From Myotis daubentonii (taxonomy: Eukaryota > Chordata > Mammalia > Chiroptera > Vespertilionidae): a stretch of DNA of 64,000 bases. Under the pieces are notes generated by a model that saw nothing but the letters and a program-made list of their open reading frames with translations, had not been told where the DNA came from and did not search any database. The position numbers and the translations under genes were made by a program. The DNA is taken from contig NC_081846.1 of NCBI RefSeq assembly GCF_963259705.1, forward strand, positions 88,486,641 through 88,550,640, given 5' to 3'. Every line of letters begins with the position of its first letter. The stretch's first letter is position 1. Below are positions 33,271 through 44,010 of this stretch, piece after piece.

Positions 33271-34466
33271 TTTTACTATAATTACATCCCATGCAATTCA
33301 TTGTTTATCTGAAATTCACATTGAACTGGGCATCCTGTATTTTATTAAGCAATCTGAAGCAAACCAGAATGGAACCCAGGCAACCTGGTCCTCAAACCAC
33401 CCTTCTCAAAACCCCATCTCAAACAGGATTGGCTTGCGGACTTCCCCGTTTTAACCCCACTCAGGGACTGTCCATGCTCTGTCCCACCCCGAGCACACAT
33501 CAGGTCCAGGGCTGGGCACCATGCTGCTCAGTGGCTTAGCTGTGGCAGAGACTCATGACTGCAGGGGAAGCCTCTGGTATTTCCCGAATGGACACCTATA
33601 AAGTCAATGGAGGGGTAATGCTGCCCCATATGCTTTTCTGATTTGAGGCTTCCTTTCCACAGGGGATAAGAAAGTGGAACACAAATAAGAGAAAGGGCGG
33701 GGGGGATTGTTCATCTGAGCTGGTCCCTTTCAAGCCCTTAGAACACAAAGGCAAGCATTTCTTCCGGGAAGGACCATTTTCCTGCATGCGATATTCACAT
33801 GGACGCCAATTATGTGCCGTGCAGCTTCCGAGAGTTCAGCTGCAAAGGACCACAGGTTTCCCTCTCAATTGGATGAAAGGGTTTTAAATCATTCCCACCT
33901 CATGCCAACCACAGTCATCATTTTCTTTATAGCCATCTTTCTTGTTTCTTCCCCTAAGCACAGCACAAAAGGTGGAGGGCTACTTTAAAGAAAGGCTTTC
34001 ATTTTTAACAATAAACCAAGATCAGTGGAGAAGAGGGAATTAGACTTCCTGCAAAATGAAGAAGAAAAAAAAGAAAAGACATTATACTAAAGAAAAATCC
34101 GCAGAGAAAATGAAGAGTTGTTGGCTTAAAATTACAAAATAAACCTAACATTTAAATGTTCTGAGGTCACATCACATTTCCAGGCTCTTAGCATTTGTTT
34201 CAATATTAAGAACATGTATATCTCAGCAAGAAACTTAACTGGCGATTTGATGAATACAACTTCCTCTCCCTCCTTTTTTACAATATATGTGAAGTCTAGT
34301 TGTCTCCATGCTCTGCTCACAGCACACAGGGTGTAGGTATCATGTGAGACCGTCAGGGTTGCCCAAATGTTTGTAGTGGCTGGGGGTGAACATTTGGAGT
34401 GAAACCTTTCATGAGCTAATTGCTTAAGAAGAAATTGAGGGGAAGGGCCTAAGATTTTAAAGGATT
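33271..34466. other. unique DNA, no gene recognised
   Basis: No open frame with a recognisable domain; purine-rich around 34060-34120. No repeat identified. Confidence 0.5.
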
Positions 34467-35060
34467 GGTGTGTGAGTGTGTGTATGTGTGTGTGTGTTGG
34501 TGAGCGTGTGAGTGTGTGTGTGTGTGAGTGTGTGTGTTAGTGTGTGTGTTTGTGTTAGTGTGTGTGTGTTTGTGGGTGTGTGTGTGTTAGTGTGTGTGTT
34601 AGTGTGTGTGTTAGTGTGTGTGTTAGTGTGTGTGTGTGGGGGGTGTGTGTGTGTATGTGAGTGTGTGTGAGTGTGTGTGTTAGTGTGTGTGTTAGTGTGT
34701 GAGTGTGTGTTAGTGTGTGTGTATTAGTGTGTGTGTTAGTGTGTGTGTGTTAGTGTGTGTGTATTAGTGTGTGTGTGTGGGGTGTATATGTGAGTATGTG
34801 TGTGTGTGTGTGGGGGGGGGGTGGGTGTGTGTTAGTGTGTGTGTGTTAGTGTGTGTGTGTTAGTGTGTGTGTGTGTATGTGAGTGTGTGTGAGTGTGTGT
34901 TAGTGTGTGTGTGTTAGTGTGTGAGTGTGTGTTAGTGTGTGTGTATTAGTGTGTGTGTTAGTGTGTGAGTGTGTGTTAGTGTGTATGTATTAGTGTGTGT
35001 GTTAGTGTGTGTGTGTGTTTGAGTGTGTGTTAGTGTGTGTGTGGGGGTGTGTGTATGTGA

Positions 35061-35110
<50 letters not shown>
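34467..35110 (+). repeat. long TG-rich array with TTAG interruptions
   Basis: About 640 bp of TG dinucleotides, organised as variants of GTGTGTGTTAGT, with G-run interruptions at about 34637-34642 and 34812-34820 and a purer (TG)n at 35062-35100. The periodic TTAGTG makes it part microsatellite, part short-period minisatellite. The open frames rich in His-Thr on the minus strand are by-products of the repeat. Confidence 0.95.
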
Positions 35111-35112
<2 letters not shown>

Positions 35113-37778
35113 TGGAGGAGGGAGGGAAGGTTTTCTGGGGTAGATCTCTTTCTTGCAGAAGGAGACAAGGTGTAGTAGCCCGGAAGTGAGCCCTGAGCAT
35201 CCACACAGCCATTCCTTTTTCTCTGTTCTTTTTATTTTATCGCTTAAAGTATTACAAAGGGTATAACATATGTCTCCTTTTCCCCCCCGCAGTTCGCCCT
35301 TGCTTAGTGCCCCAGCCAAGGATGCCCTGAGTGCTGCAGCTGCCGAGGGAAGTCAGAGCTCCTGGCATGAGGCCTATGCAGGGAGGCCTTGGTGGCAGAT
35401 GAGTCTTCATCTATTTCTGCTAATTCATCCAGCATTTGCTTGTTTCCTGTCTTTTTCCCAGACTCCAAGAGGCGCTCCCATCCTCCGGGAATGAGAGGGA
35501 ATCCCTCAGAGCCATGTTGCCACTTCCTAATTCAGGAACCAGGTGCTTAATTGCCCAGAAGAGTAGTTCGAAGTAGTTCCATTATTTTGGAAGTGAAGCA
35601 GGATGAGTCCAATGTCACTGAGTTTTGAGATGGTTTGTTCTGCAGCCGGTACCCGAGAATGATGCCGGAGAGGAAGAGAGTCTACTGCATCCAGGAGCTT
35701 AGAGTAATGGCTTTGGGAAGGGGCAGGCGACAGGCTCAAACAATGTCATTCAGTCTGTCACTCTGGCTGTTTCCTTCTGTTTTCTTCTTCATTCGTGAGA
35801 TCCTCTGTATGTGATGGCAAAAATGATAACAGAAGCTCAGCCTTATATCCTGCCAAGTTCAGAGCTTCTGTGGAAGGAGAAAGCTTCTGTTCTAATAACT
35901 GTGGAAAGGCCCTGCTTTTATTCTCCTTGGTACAAGCAGGCTAACGTGCCGGGCCTGACCAATCCCTCTGGACTAGAAAGCGCACTCCCACATCCAGGGT
36001 CCACCCTGCTGCCCGCACACACCAGGAGCAGAGAGAGGGAAAGGCTGATCCTGAAGGACAGTGAAGTGCATGGTCAGGAAAATGGACAAGAAATGTTGGG
36101 AAAGCAAGTGAACACATGCTGGCTCAGGTCATATTGCCCAGGGTCGGGGTGGGGGGCGGAGTTGGAGGAGGGCGCTGGGTGTGGGTTTGGTCCAGGAATT
36201 AAATCATGCAGAGTCGTTGACACGGGAGGAGGCACAGCTGCATGCACAGAGACTCACAGGGAAGCAAATCAGTGCAGTGGAGTCTTACAGGTGCCGAGTT
36301 GTGCACACAGGAAGCAGGAAGGCCTGTGTGCCCGCTGGGAGCATCCCTCCTAATAACCATATTCTAATTCCCGGCAGATGGCCAAGAACACTGCTTTCCC
36401 TGCAGAGCCCGGAGTCTGGCTGTCTCCAGTCTGGGTCCAGCTGGAACTTTGCATGCCCCAACTTCTGCAGCAGCAAGGTTCTGGCAAATGTGGTGAGGCT
36501 GAGCGGATGGCTCAGAGAATTTCCTAAGAGAAGGGGCAAAAGGAATCGGCCCTTTACAAACTCCCCAAGTAATAAAATAAATCCGCTGATTATTCAGGGA
36601 TGAAGGCTCTGTTCCCTGGCCAGGGAACCCACAAGTAATTCCCAGCTCTCAGGAGCTGGTAACGTGCTGGGGCACAGGACACCACACTGCAGGCCCTGGG
36701 AGAGTCTGGTCATGCAAGAGGGAGCCACTCCAAGTGTGAGCTGTTAGTTCTGCTCTAATAGCACCCTCACTAACTGCAGGGCTTCAGTGAATTCCCACAC
36801 ACACACCTGCCAGAATCTCAATCCTCATCCACTAGCCCAGGGAAACGACAGGTGCTAACTGGTGGTTATAGGAAAGAACATCTTCGGGCTGGAACAAGTG
36901 CTCCAGGCTAACCTGTCCTACTGGCAGCCCTGCCCTGAGCGGGAGGGGAAACGTCTTTGGTGAGTGTGCTTGGATTCTGTAGAAAACAATCAGGACCCTT
37001 CTTCCGAATTGTTTCTCTCTCTCCCCCTCCCTTCCCTCCACTCCACGTCCCCACTCCTCTCTCCTCCTTTCCCAGGGCTCTGTTCAACTTGAACCCCGAT
37101 TGCACTTCTGACTTTTCCATGTGGGCATGGCTTTGAAGAAACTCAGATCTTGCTTCAGTTTCCAGCTCTACCAGCACAAGCTCTGTGAGTTGCTCAGGCC
37201 ACCTAACATCTCTCTTAACTTAATTTTCCTCAACCCCAAATCGGGGATGACAACTGAGCAGAGCTCAGAGAGTGGTTTCTGTAAGTGCTAGCACAGCCTT
37301 GGGAATGCAGGGGTGTTCAATAGATCCCCATCTATCCCTTTCCCTGCGTTCCCTATAGTTGGTCACATTATCATTCCCAAATGGATTGTGGATTACAAAA
37401 TGCAGCACAAAGACAAGCCATGATTATTAATATTATGATGTATTATTATCATTTCCCTCATTCTGCAGTATAGCACCGGCTCATAGCAGATACTCATTAA
37501 ATAATTATTAAACGAGATGAATGGCCATTTCAGTGCCTACCTTTAAGGTATTATTTCTGCTAATTTCCCTCCTTCAGGAAGCTCTCATAGATCACTGTGG
37601 CCCACAGATGTGCACACCTTCCTTGGCGCTTCCCGCGTGGTGACCACAGCAGTATTCTGTTAGTGTCAGGCGTCGCTCTCATGGCTGTTTTCCAGATGAT
37701 CTTGGGAGCTCTCCCTCTACTCTTTCCTGGCTCCTTCCTTCAGAATGGTCTACTGATTACTCCCTGTGACTTTTCTTG

Positions 37779-37781
<3 letters not shown>
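35111..37781. other. mostly unique DNA, no gene recognised
   Basis: Longest stretch of non-repetitive sequence here. Open frames of 140-180 codons at 35811-36603 overlap each other and lack recognisable motifs, so I treat them as chance. A MIR/L2-like trace may lie at 37200-37520 (CATAGCAGATACTCATTAAA). Confidence 0.45.

Positions 37782-37828
<47 letters not shown>
37782..37828 (+). repeat. (TA)n microsatellite
   Basis: About 23 TA units. Confidence 0.97.
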
Positions 37829-37829
<1 letters not shown>

Positions 37830-38290
37830 TTTGGAGGGCTATGCCTTGATGAGGTTTTTGGTGATACTGGTGATGGTGGTTGTTTGCAAGAGAAGTGTTG
37901 GTTTGCAAGAGGAGTGATTGGAGGCTTCTGAAAATGAATGGAGAAGGAAACCGAGATAATTTCAGGGAAGAGTGGGATGTTGGAGAAGGAGGGGGACAAA
38001 AAAGAATCCTGAGACCTTTTACGCCTAGGAAGAACAGTCTGGGACTGTAGGAATTATAGTATATAGACATACTTAATACAACATGCAATTATTCATTCAG
38101 ATTAGGAGATTATATTTGGAATTTAGAAATATAATGTAATAAATATTACATTTATAAGTAATTTACATGTCAGAGAGGGTAACAGGAGTTAAAGTCACAA
38201 TCTCACACTTGGCAACAGTAGATCTCTAACTACTCAGATGTGTCAGTCCTGTTTCTTCCAGGTATTTTCAAACAAAATCAGTTTCTTTTT
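37829..38290. other. no gene or repeat recognised
   Basis: Unique-looking DNA. Confidence 0.45.
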
Positions 38291-38380
38291 CCAAGTTGAT
38301 TGTCCTTTTGCCATTAAGACTCCTTAAAAATTGTGTGGACTTTCTATTCATCAGATTATATGCCAATCCACTTGTTGAAA
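38291..38380 (+). repeat. 90-bp direct repeat, copy 1
   Basis: This segment begins CCAAGTTGATTG and ends CACTTGTTGAAA. It matches 38764-38853 at 84 of 90 positions with no gaps. A Helitron lies between the copies. Confidence 0.93.
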
Positions 38381-38439
38381 TTAAGAGGTGACAATTATTA
38401 TTGTCTTGTGTAGATGAGGAAATGGAGGCTTATAAAATT

Positions 38440-38652
38440 ACTAATGGCCAGTGCATGAATTTGTGCACATTGAAAGGAAGTTAATTAGAAGAAATATTTT
38501 AATATCTCTATTTACCCTTTCTCTATAATAGAAGTGTCAACCAAATTCATGATCGACAACGACAGATTGAAATACACTCAGGTGATTGGCACCAGTGAGA
38601 GCTTTATATGTATCATACACGCATGAGTCACCTTAGCCTTTTATATATGTAG
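38440..38652 (+). mobile_element. HeliBat-type Helitron, short
   Basis: The 5' end is ACTAATGGCCAGTGCATGAA, followed by the shoulder GCACATTGAAAGGAAGTTAA and a TTTACCCTTTCTCTATAATA block, all shared with the copy at 39745. The 3' end is AGCCTTTTATATATGTAG. The core is short and of unknown origin. It interrupts a MIR-like stretch at 38395-38440. Confidence 0.85.
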
Positions 38653-38763
38653 AATAAACTTGCTTAATTAAACCTGTTTTCTGATTTAACTAAAATTTTT
38701 CCAGCCCAGTGAAGCACCCCAACTTCTCTTTCAGGTAATTGTCAGCAACACAGCAGTAAATAT

Positions 38764-38853
38764 CCAAGTTGAGTGCCGTTTTGCCATTAAGACTCCATAA
38801 AAATTGTGTGGACTTTCTATTCATCAGATTATATGCTAATCCATTTGTTGAAA
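38764..38853 (+). repeat. 90-bp direct repeat, copy 2
   Basis: Second copy of 38291-38380, about 93 percent identical. Sequence similarity falls away sharply on both sides. Confidence 0.93.
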
Positions 38854-39409
38854 ACCACATCCAAAATTGTTTGAAGCATTATTCCCTCTTGTAGCCTTAC
38901 AAATAGTTATTTTGGGATTAGAATTCTAACATACCCTTAGAATTCTTAGGAGCCTTTCTGAAAGGCTACTTGGCACTATGATAATATAGGAACCCACAAC
39001 CCAAGGTTTTGTCCTTGGCCCAATTCATCTGTTCACTCTAAGAATTGTTACCACGGGAGACTAGGCATGAGAACAGTCCTGTTTTCCAATCCAGCAAGTG
39101 TCCGTTCCTCTGTTACTTTAGTTTACTTGGCTGTATGCAGATAACATTTCAACATCCTGCTTGGAGAACTCCTCAACCACATTAAAAAAGTTGTAAGGTA
39201 CCTGTTTTATTCTTCAATTTACTCCAGGCAACCACTTTGCAAACTGTTTTATTTCACAAAGTATCATTGATTTCCTTGGCTTCACTGAAGTTTTCCACCC
39301 TTGATAATCATTCCCCCACTGCTCTAGAGTCTCCATTGGCTGCCCAGTTGCACAGTCAGTGCCATGTGTTTTAGAGCTTGCCTTTAACAATAGCACCCCA
39401 CTTCTAGAC
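38854..39409. other. no gene or repeat recognised
   Basis: Unique-looking DNA without coding signals. Confidence 0.45.
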
Positions 39410-39700
39410 AAGTGCTCTGCATTGGTTTGGTTCCCAAACCACCTAAAACATAGTGGCTTAAAACAATAACCATTTCTTTGGTTTAAACATTCTGTTGGTG
39501 ACCTGGGCAGTTTGGGGCTTTCTTATGTGTCTGTGGTCTGATGGTGGGTTGGTCAGTGGTTGTGTGGTCTAGGAGGACCTCATGTGTGGAAGTTGGCTAA
39601 ACAGTGAGAGCCATGGGCCAATCCATCTACCATCCTCTAGTAGGCTCCCCAACCTTCTTCACCTGCTGGTTACTGGAGCATTCCCCAATTGGCAGCGGAG
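39410..39700 (-). mobile_element. MLT1-like MaLR LTR, divergent
   Basis: ACATAGTGGCTTAAAACAAT (39449), GTCTGTGGTCTGATGGTGGG (39530) and the downstream TCTACCATCCTCTAGTAGG follow the antisense of an MLT1-type LTR. The ends are not resolved. Confidence 0.55.
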
Positions 39701-39744
39701 AAATCTCACCAGCAATTACTTTTCATGACTATAATTATAATGCA

Positions 39745-40970
39745 ACTAGTGGCCCAGTGCATGAAATTTGTGCACATTAAAAGGGGATTAATTAGAGAAA
39801 ATATTTTAATATTGCTATTTGCCCTTTCTCTATAATAGAAGTGTCAGAGATGAAAGAAAATTAGTAAAGTGTATATGAAAATCTTCCTCCTGTCAGAGAC
39901 TGGGGTGCACCACAGGACCCAGAGTCAAGTCCCCACTCACCCATGTGTGCCTCAAAAATCACGTGACACCCAGACCCAGTCAGCCCCCCCTCATTGGGCT
40001 ATATCCAGACCCGGCCAGTCCCACCTTTGTCAAGCACTGCTGGGTGGGGGGCACAGCCTCAGGTCCCTTGGCCTGGTGCCAGGGCTGGGGGGTCATGGCC
40101 TGAGGTCCCCCAGTCTGGGCTGGGGCGGGGGGCATGGCCTGAGGTACCCCATCAAGCCCTGCCAGCTGGGAGGCATGGCCTGAGGTCTCCTGGCCTGGCG
40201 CTGGGGTGGGGGGCATGGCCTGAGGTCCCTCAGCCCAGCACCAGGGCAGGGGGCACACCTTGAGGTCCCCATCAAGTCCCGCTGGGTGGGGGGGTGCGGC
40301 CTCAGATCCCCTGGCCCAGTGCTGGGATGGAGAGCATGTCCTGAGGTCCCCTGTCAAGCCCTGCTGGGGCGGAAGGCATGGCCTGAGGTCCTCCGGACTA
40401 CACCAGGGCAGGAGGCACAGCCTGAGTTCCTCTGGTCTGGCACTGGGGCTGGGGGAGCAGCCTGAGGTTCCCCGGCCCAGCACCAAGGTGGGAGTCTCAC
40501 TTTGAGGTCCCCTGTCAAGCCCTTCTGGGCAGGGGGTGCAGCCTCAGGTCTCCCGGCCTGGTGCTGGGGTGGGGGGCACGGCCTCAGGTCCTCTGGCCTG
40601 GTGCCAGGGTGGGGGTGCGGCCTGAGGTCCCCTGGCTCTGCACCGGGGAGGGTGGCACACCTTGAGGTCCCTTGTGAAGCCCCACCAGATTGGGGGGCAT
40701 GGCCTGAGGTCCTGCGTCAAGCCCCACTGAGCGGGTGGCACGGCCTGAGGTCCCCCAGCCTGGCACCAGGGCCTGAGGTCCCCCAGCCTGGCATCAGGGC
40801 ATGGCCTGAGGTCCCCTGTCAGCCCCATGGGGTGTGGGGGGCATGCAGCCTCAGGTCTCTGCTGACTGTTCCTTAAGGCTCATTGTGGGAACTCGTCCTC
40901 AGCTGTGGTTGCAGCCATCTTTTTGGTGGAGTGACGGTCAATTTGCATATTTCCCACTTTATTATATGGG
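39745..40970 (+). mobile_element. HeliBat-type Helitron with internal minisatellite
   Basis: The 5' end ACTAGTGGCCCAGTGCATGA and the shoulder GCACATTAAAAGGGGATTAA are typical, and the 3' end is TTTGCATATTTCCCACTTTA followed by TTATATGGGAT. Most of the 1.2 kb interior is a GC-rich 40-bp minisatellite (40061-40860). The next Helitron starts immediately at its 3' end. There is no transposase coding sequence. Confidence 0.9.
40061..40860 (+). repeat. 40-bp minisatellite, about 20 units
   Basis: The anchor GCCTGAGGTCCCC recurs about every 40 bp (for example at 40101, 40140, 40181, 40221, 40261, 40301, 40341). Two unit types alternate: one with GGCCTGGTGCTGGGG-like sequence and one with TCAAGCCCTGCTGGG. 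The second type occurs near 40140, 40261, 40341, 40502, 40662 and 40703, giving a partly regular 160-bp higher-order period. The long open frames on both strands through this block arise from the repeat and not from a gene. Confidence 0.95.
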
Positions 40971-41366
40971 ATATTCATGCACTTGGGAGGCGGGGGTCAT
41001 CCCTCAGCCCAGCCTACACCCTCTTGCAGTCCGGGACCCCTCAGGGGATGTCCGCCTGCTGGCTGGGGCCTGACCTCCCCCAGCAGTCAGACATCCCCCT
41101 TGCAGTCCAGGGCTCTCACAGTCCAGGACCCTCATTCCTTACCACCCACCTGCAGTGAAGGTGGGAGAGGCTCCCGTCACCGCTGCTACGCTCACCAGCC
41201 TTGAGCCCGGCTTCTGGCTGAGTGGCTCTCCCCCTGTGGGAATGCACTGACCACCAGGGGCAACTCCTGCATTGAGCGTCTGCCTCCTGGTGGTCAGTGC
41301 ATGTCATAGCGACCTGTCATTCCACCATTCGGTTGATTTGCAAATTATCCTTTTATTACATAGGAT
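40971..41366 (+). mobile_element. HeliBat-type Helitron, tandem to the previous one
   Basis: It starts near ATTCATGCACTTGGGAGG with the outermost 5' bases missing and ends with TTCCACCATTCGGTTGATTT and CCTTTTATTACATAGG. The core contains a CCAGGGACCAC-like inverted pair (ACTGACCACCAGG and CCTGGTGGTCAGT, 41245-41301), a hairpin typical of these elements. Confidence 0.85.
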
Positions 41367-42660
41367 GGGTAATGATCCATTGCCAGAGCACATCACATGG
41401 CCAACCCTGAATCAAACTAGAGAAAAATAGACTCCCCTTAGTGGTGTGGGATGAAATGTGGCCAGTTTCTGAATTTACAACAAAACCTTAGTTGGTCTGA
41501 GTCAACGGTGTAACATTTAATCACTGTTTTAAATGGCTTCAACTTAAGTATCTTACTAAAATCTACATAGCTAATGAATCTGGGAAAAAAGTCTATTAAA
41601 TTTCTAATACTAAAACTTATAGCCAATTAAAGATAAAATACAATTCTCTGTGTTCAATCATTATAATTGCATAATGATGAAGGCAGTGAGCTATTTTGGA
41701 TGGTATGAGAAGAAACTCATTACTATAGAGTTACTCTTCCATGTTCTTTATCACATGTCAAGAAAAAAGGAGAAAAACGGGATGTAACTAAAGTATCAGT
41801 CTAATGGGTAAAAATGCAAAGCAATCTGGTTGGTTCATCTCAAAGCACATGGAGATAGGTTTACATTTCTTTGAAGGTGTAGGAAGGCTGATGAATTTAG
41901 AAAAAATGTAGCAAGATGTCTTGCTTCATTCCGCTCCGCTTGGGTAAGAACCTCACAGCTTTTCACACTTTGCAGTTTACACATCTCTTTACTTCCATCA
42001 ACCAGTAAACTTTCAAAGTGCCCGGGTCATCACGGCACACATTATTATCTCCATTTCAAAGGTTGCTGAGTCTTATCCAAGTACCCAGAAGGTAGGGATA
42101 AGGGAGAGAGGAGAAGACAGGACTTTGAAGGAGAAATTAGAATCCAGGGATCAGAGCATCATCGGGAGGGTGGGTATTACAACAACAGGAAGCTTGTTTG
42201 AGAGAACTTAATGCATCAGGGAGTCTCGAACTCTGAGTGCAGGGTGAGGCTTTGGAGATCAGGGACTTCCTGTGTTTTGTTTTGTTTTTCTAGACAGAAG
42301 CTTCCTTGGGGGCAAGAAGAAAAGGAGAGATGAGGCGAAAGCTAAATGCAGGAGGTGAAGACAGGCAGGCAACCACAGGGGCAGTTATATATTCATACAC
42401 AGATTTCCCACCTGTAGCAAATGGTTTCTTAGCCCAGAATTCTGGATTCTTTTAAAAAAGAATGTTATTGCTTGGAGGCCTAGCTTCCAGGATATGTTAA
42501 AACAATTTAGGGGATAAATTTCATACATGCAAATGAGGCATTTCCATCAGTAAAGAGGTCATTTATGTGTAAATAGAAACAGCTTTTAAGATTACAGTGA
42601 AAATAAGGGCACAGCATTTTGCATCAGACTTTAAGAGCAGCAAATATATTATGCGTACAG
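41367..42660. other. unique DNA, no gene recognised
   Basis: No open frame of note. A faint MIR-like trace may lie at 41970-42080. Confidence 0.45.
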
Positions 42661-42669
42661 TTTACTTAT

Positions 42670-42760
42670 TTACTTATTTTTTCCATTGAATAAATATTTG
42701 TTAAATGCCTACTATTTGTCAAGAAATTTGTAAAGCATCAAGAATATAAGATCTCCTCAC
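42670..42760 (+). repeat. L2/MIR-like relic
   Basis: TTGAATAAATATTTGTTAAA and TGCCTACTATTTGTCAAGAA match the common 3' block of these ancient repeats. Confidence 0.55.
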
Positions 42761-42780
42761 TCAAGTAGTGCTGACCGGTG

Positions 42781-43255
42781 GGAACAAATGTAGGTGCATG
42801 TACTCCCTAGGAGCTTCCTCGTCACTCACACACATCTCAGCTCAAACTAGCAGCACTTCGTGTGCTCACCATCCTGGACAGCACAGGGCTGGGGGCAGGG
42901 ATGGAAACTCCCCATACAGTATGAAAGGTCCTATGACAGATGTCACATGGTGACATGGGCCTTAGGCTCTTAGATTACCCAGAATGTTTAAGCCGCAGTT
43001 TCCGAGCGTGTCCCATTTATGTCTGCACTGGGGAAAAAATGAACTCTCTGTCTTCTAGTAAACATAGCAACTGCTTCAAGCTCCACAAGCTCATTGAAAT
43101 CTAAAATGCACAGTAATATAGTAAACGCTCTGAGAAGTCCTGCAAAAGGATCTTCAGTATATTTAACCTGAAATGTCCTCGCAGTGATTGACAATGAATC
43201 TCCTCCACATGTCTTTGAAATAATTATAAATGAGAAACACTGGGAAAGTCTACTT
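42781..43255. other. no gene or repeat recognised
   Basis: Unique-looking DNA. Confidence 0.4.
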
Positions 43256-43264
43256 AAAGAACAT

Positions 43265-43523
43265 TATAAACTTATGAACAATAATAGATACAGAGGCAGA
43301 GCTGCCTCAAACAGATTGTCAAACTGCAGCGGGAAGGCTGGGGAGGGTTGGGGGGCAGGAGGGAGGGGGGTAAGAGATCAACTGAAGGACTTGTATGCAT
43401 GCATATAAGCATAACCAATGGACATAAGACACTGGGGGGTAGGGGAGGCCAGGGGATTGTCAAGGGCGGGGGGAAAAAAAGGACACATATGTAATACCCT
43501 TTGTAATACTTTAAGCAATAAAA

Positions 43524-43556
<33 letters not shown>
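43265..43556 (+). mobile_element. recent L1 3' end, 5'-truncated
   Basis: The G-rich 3' UTR of a bat-type L1 includes TTGTATGCATGCATATAAGC (43391) and ends in an AATAAATAAAT tail. The 9-bp target duplication AAAGAACAT at 43256-43264 and 43557-43565 is perfect. Compared with the L1 at 11701 it is less decayed, and it is only about 290 bp long. Confidence 0.93.
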
Positions 43557-43558
<2 letters not shown>

Positions 43559-43559
43559 A
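43519..43559 (+). repeat. (AAAT)n in an L1 tail
   Basis: About ten AAAT units grown from the L1 polyadenylate tail. Confidence 0.95.
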
Positions 43560-43739
43560 GAACATGAATTCTGTTTAATGGAATTATTCTGGATAATTCT
43601 GGTTCTATATCAACTCTGGTCAATACTTCTTACCTTATATATGTTTGTTGGGTTTTCCTGCCATGGGCAAGTGATCACACTTCCATACTTTCAGGAATCT
43701 ATGCGTTGAACCCACAGGTTTTTTTTCTGTCTAAACTGT

Positions 43740-44010
43740 CCTTCCTCACTTTCTCCTCTGCTCCTAGAAACATTCCTTGTTATTTTTCAAGATCCAGCCC
43801 AAATGTCACATTTCCTCCAACGGCTTCCCTGACTCCCCATGGCACACATAATGGTTCCCTCTGTGTCCTCAGCACAGCTGCTCTCACAGCTGCGGAGCTT
43901 TCTCAGCACAGGCAGGGCCTAGTCTTATCTGGCTTCACATCCCCAGAGCCTGGTGCAGCTCCGGGCACATACCAGGCACAACCCATATTTGCTAGATTTT
44001 GCCTCCACTT
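43740..44010 (+). repeat. L2 LINE 3' fragment
   Basis: TCCAGCCCAAATGTCACATT and CAACGGCTTCCCTGACTCCC followed by a C/T-rich stretch fit the 3' end of L2. Ancient and non-coding. Confidence 0.7.

Noticed and set aside
34467..35110. CRISPR array or telomere-like array
   Set aside because: No spacers of constant length; the repeat is a dinucleotide with TTAG interruptions and not TTAGGG. The genome is mammalian.
34930..35320. His-Thr repeat proteins on the minus strand
   Set aside because: Direct translation of the TG array.
35811..36603. Two overlapping open frames of 180 and 140 codons
   Set aside because: Different frames of the same DNA, no recognisable motif, no splice or promoter support; treated as chance.
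40061..40860. Long proline/glycine-rich open frames on both strands
   Set aside because: They follow the 40-bp minisatellite, which lacks stops in several frames; 40 is not a multiple of 3, so the frames mix, and there is no domain or start context.
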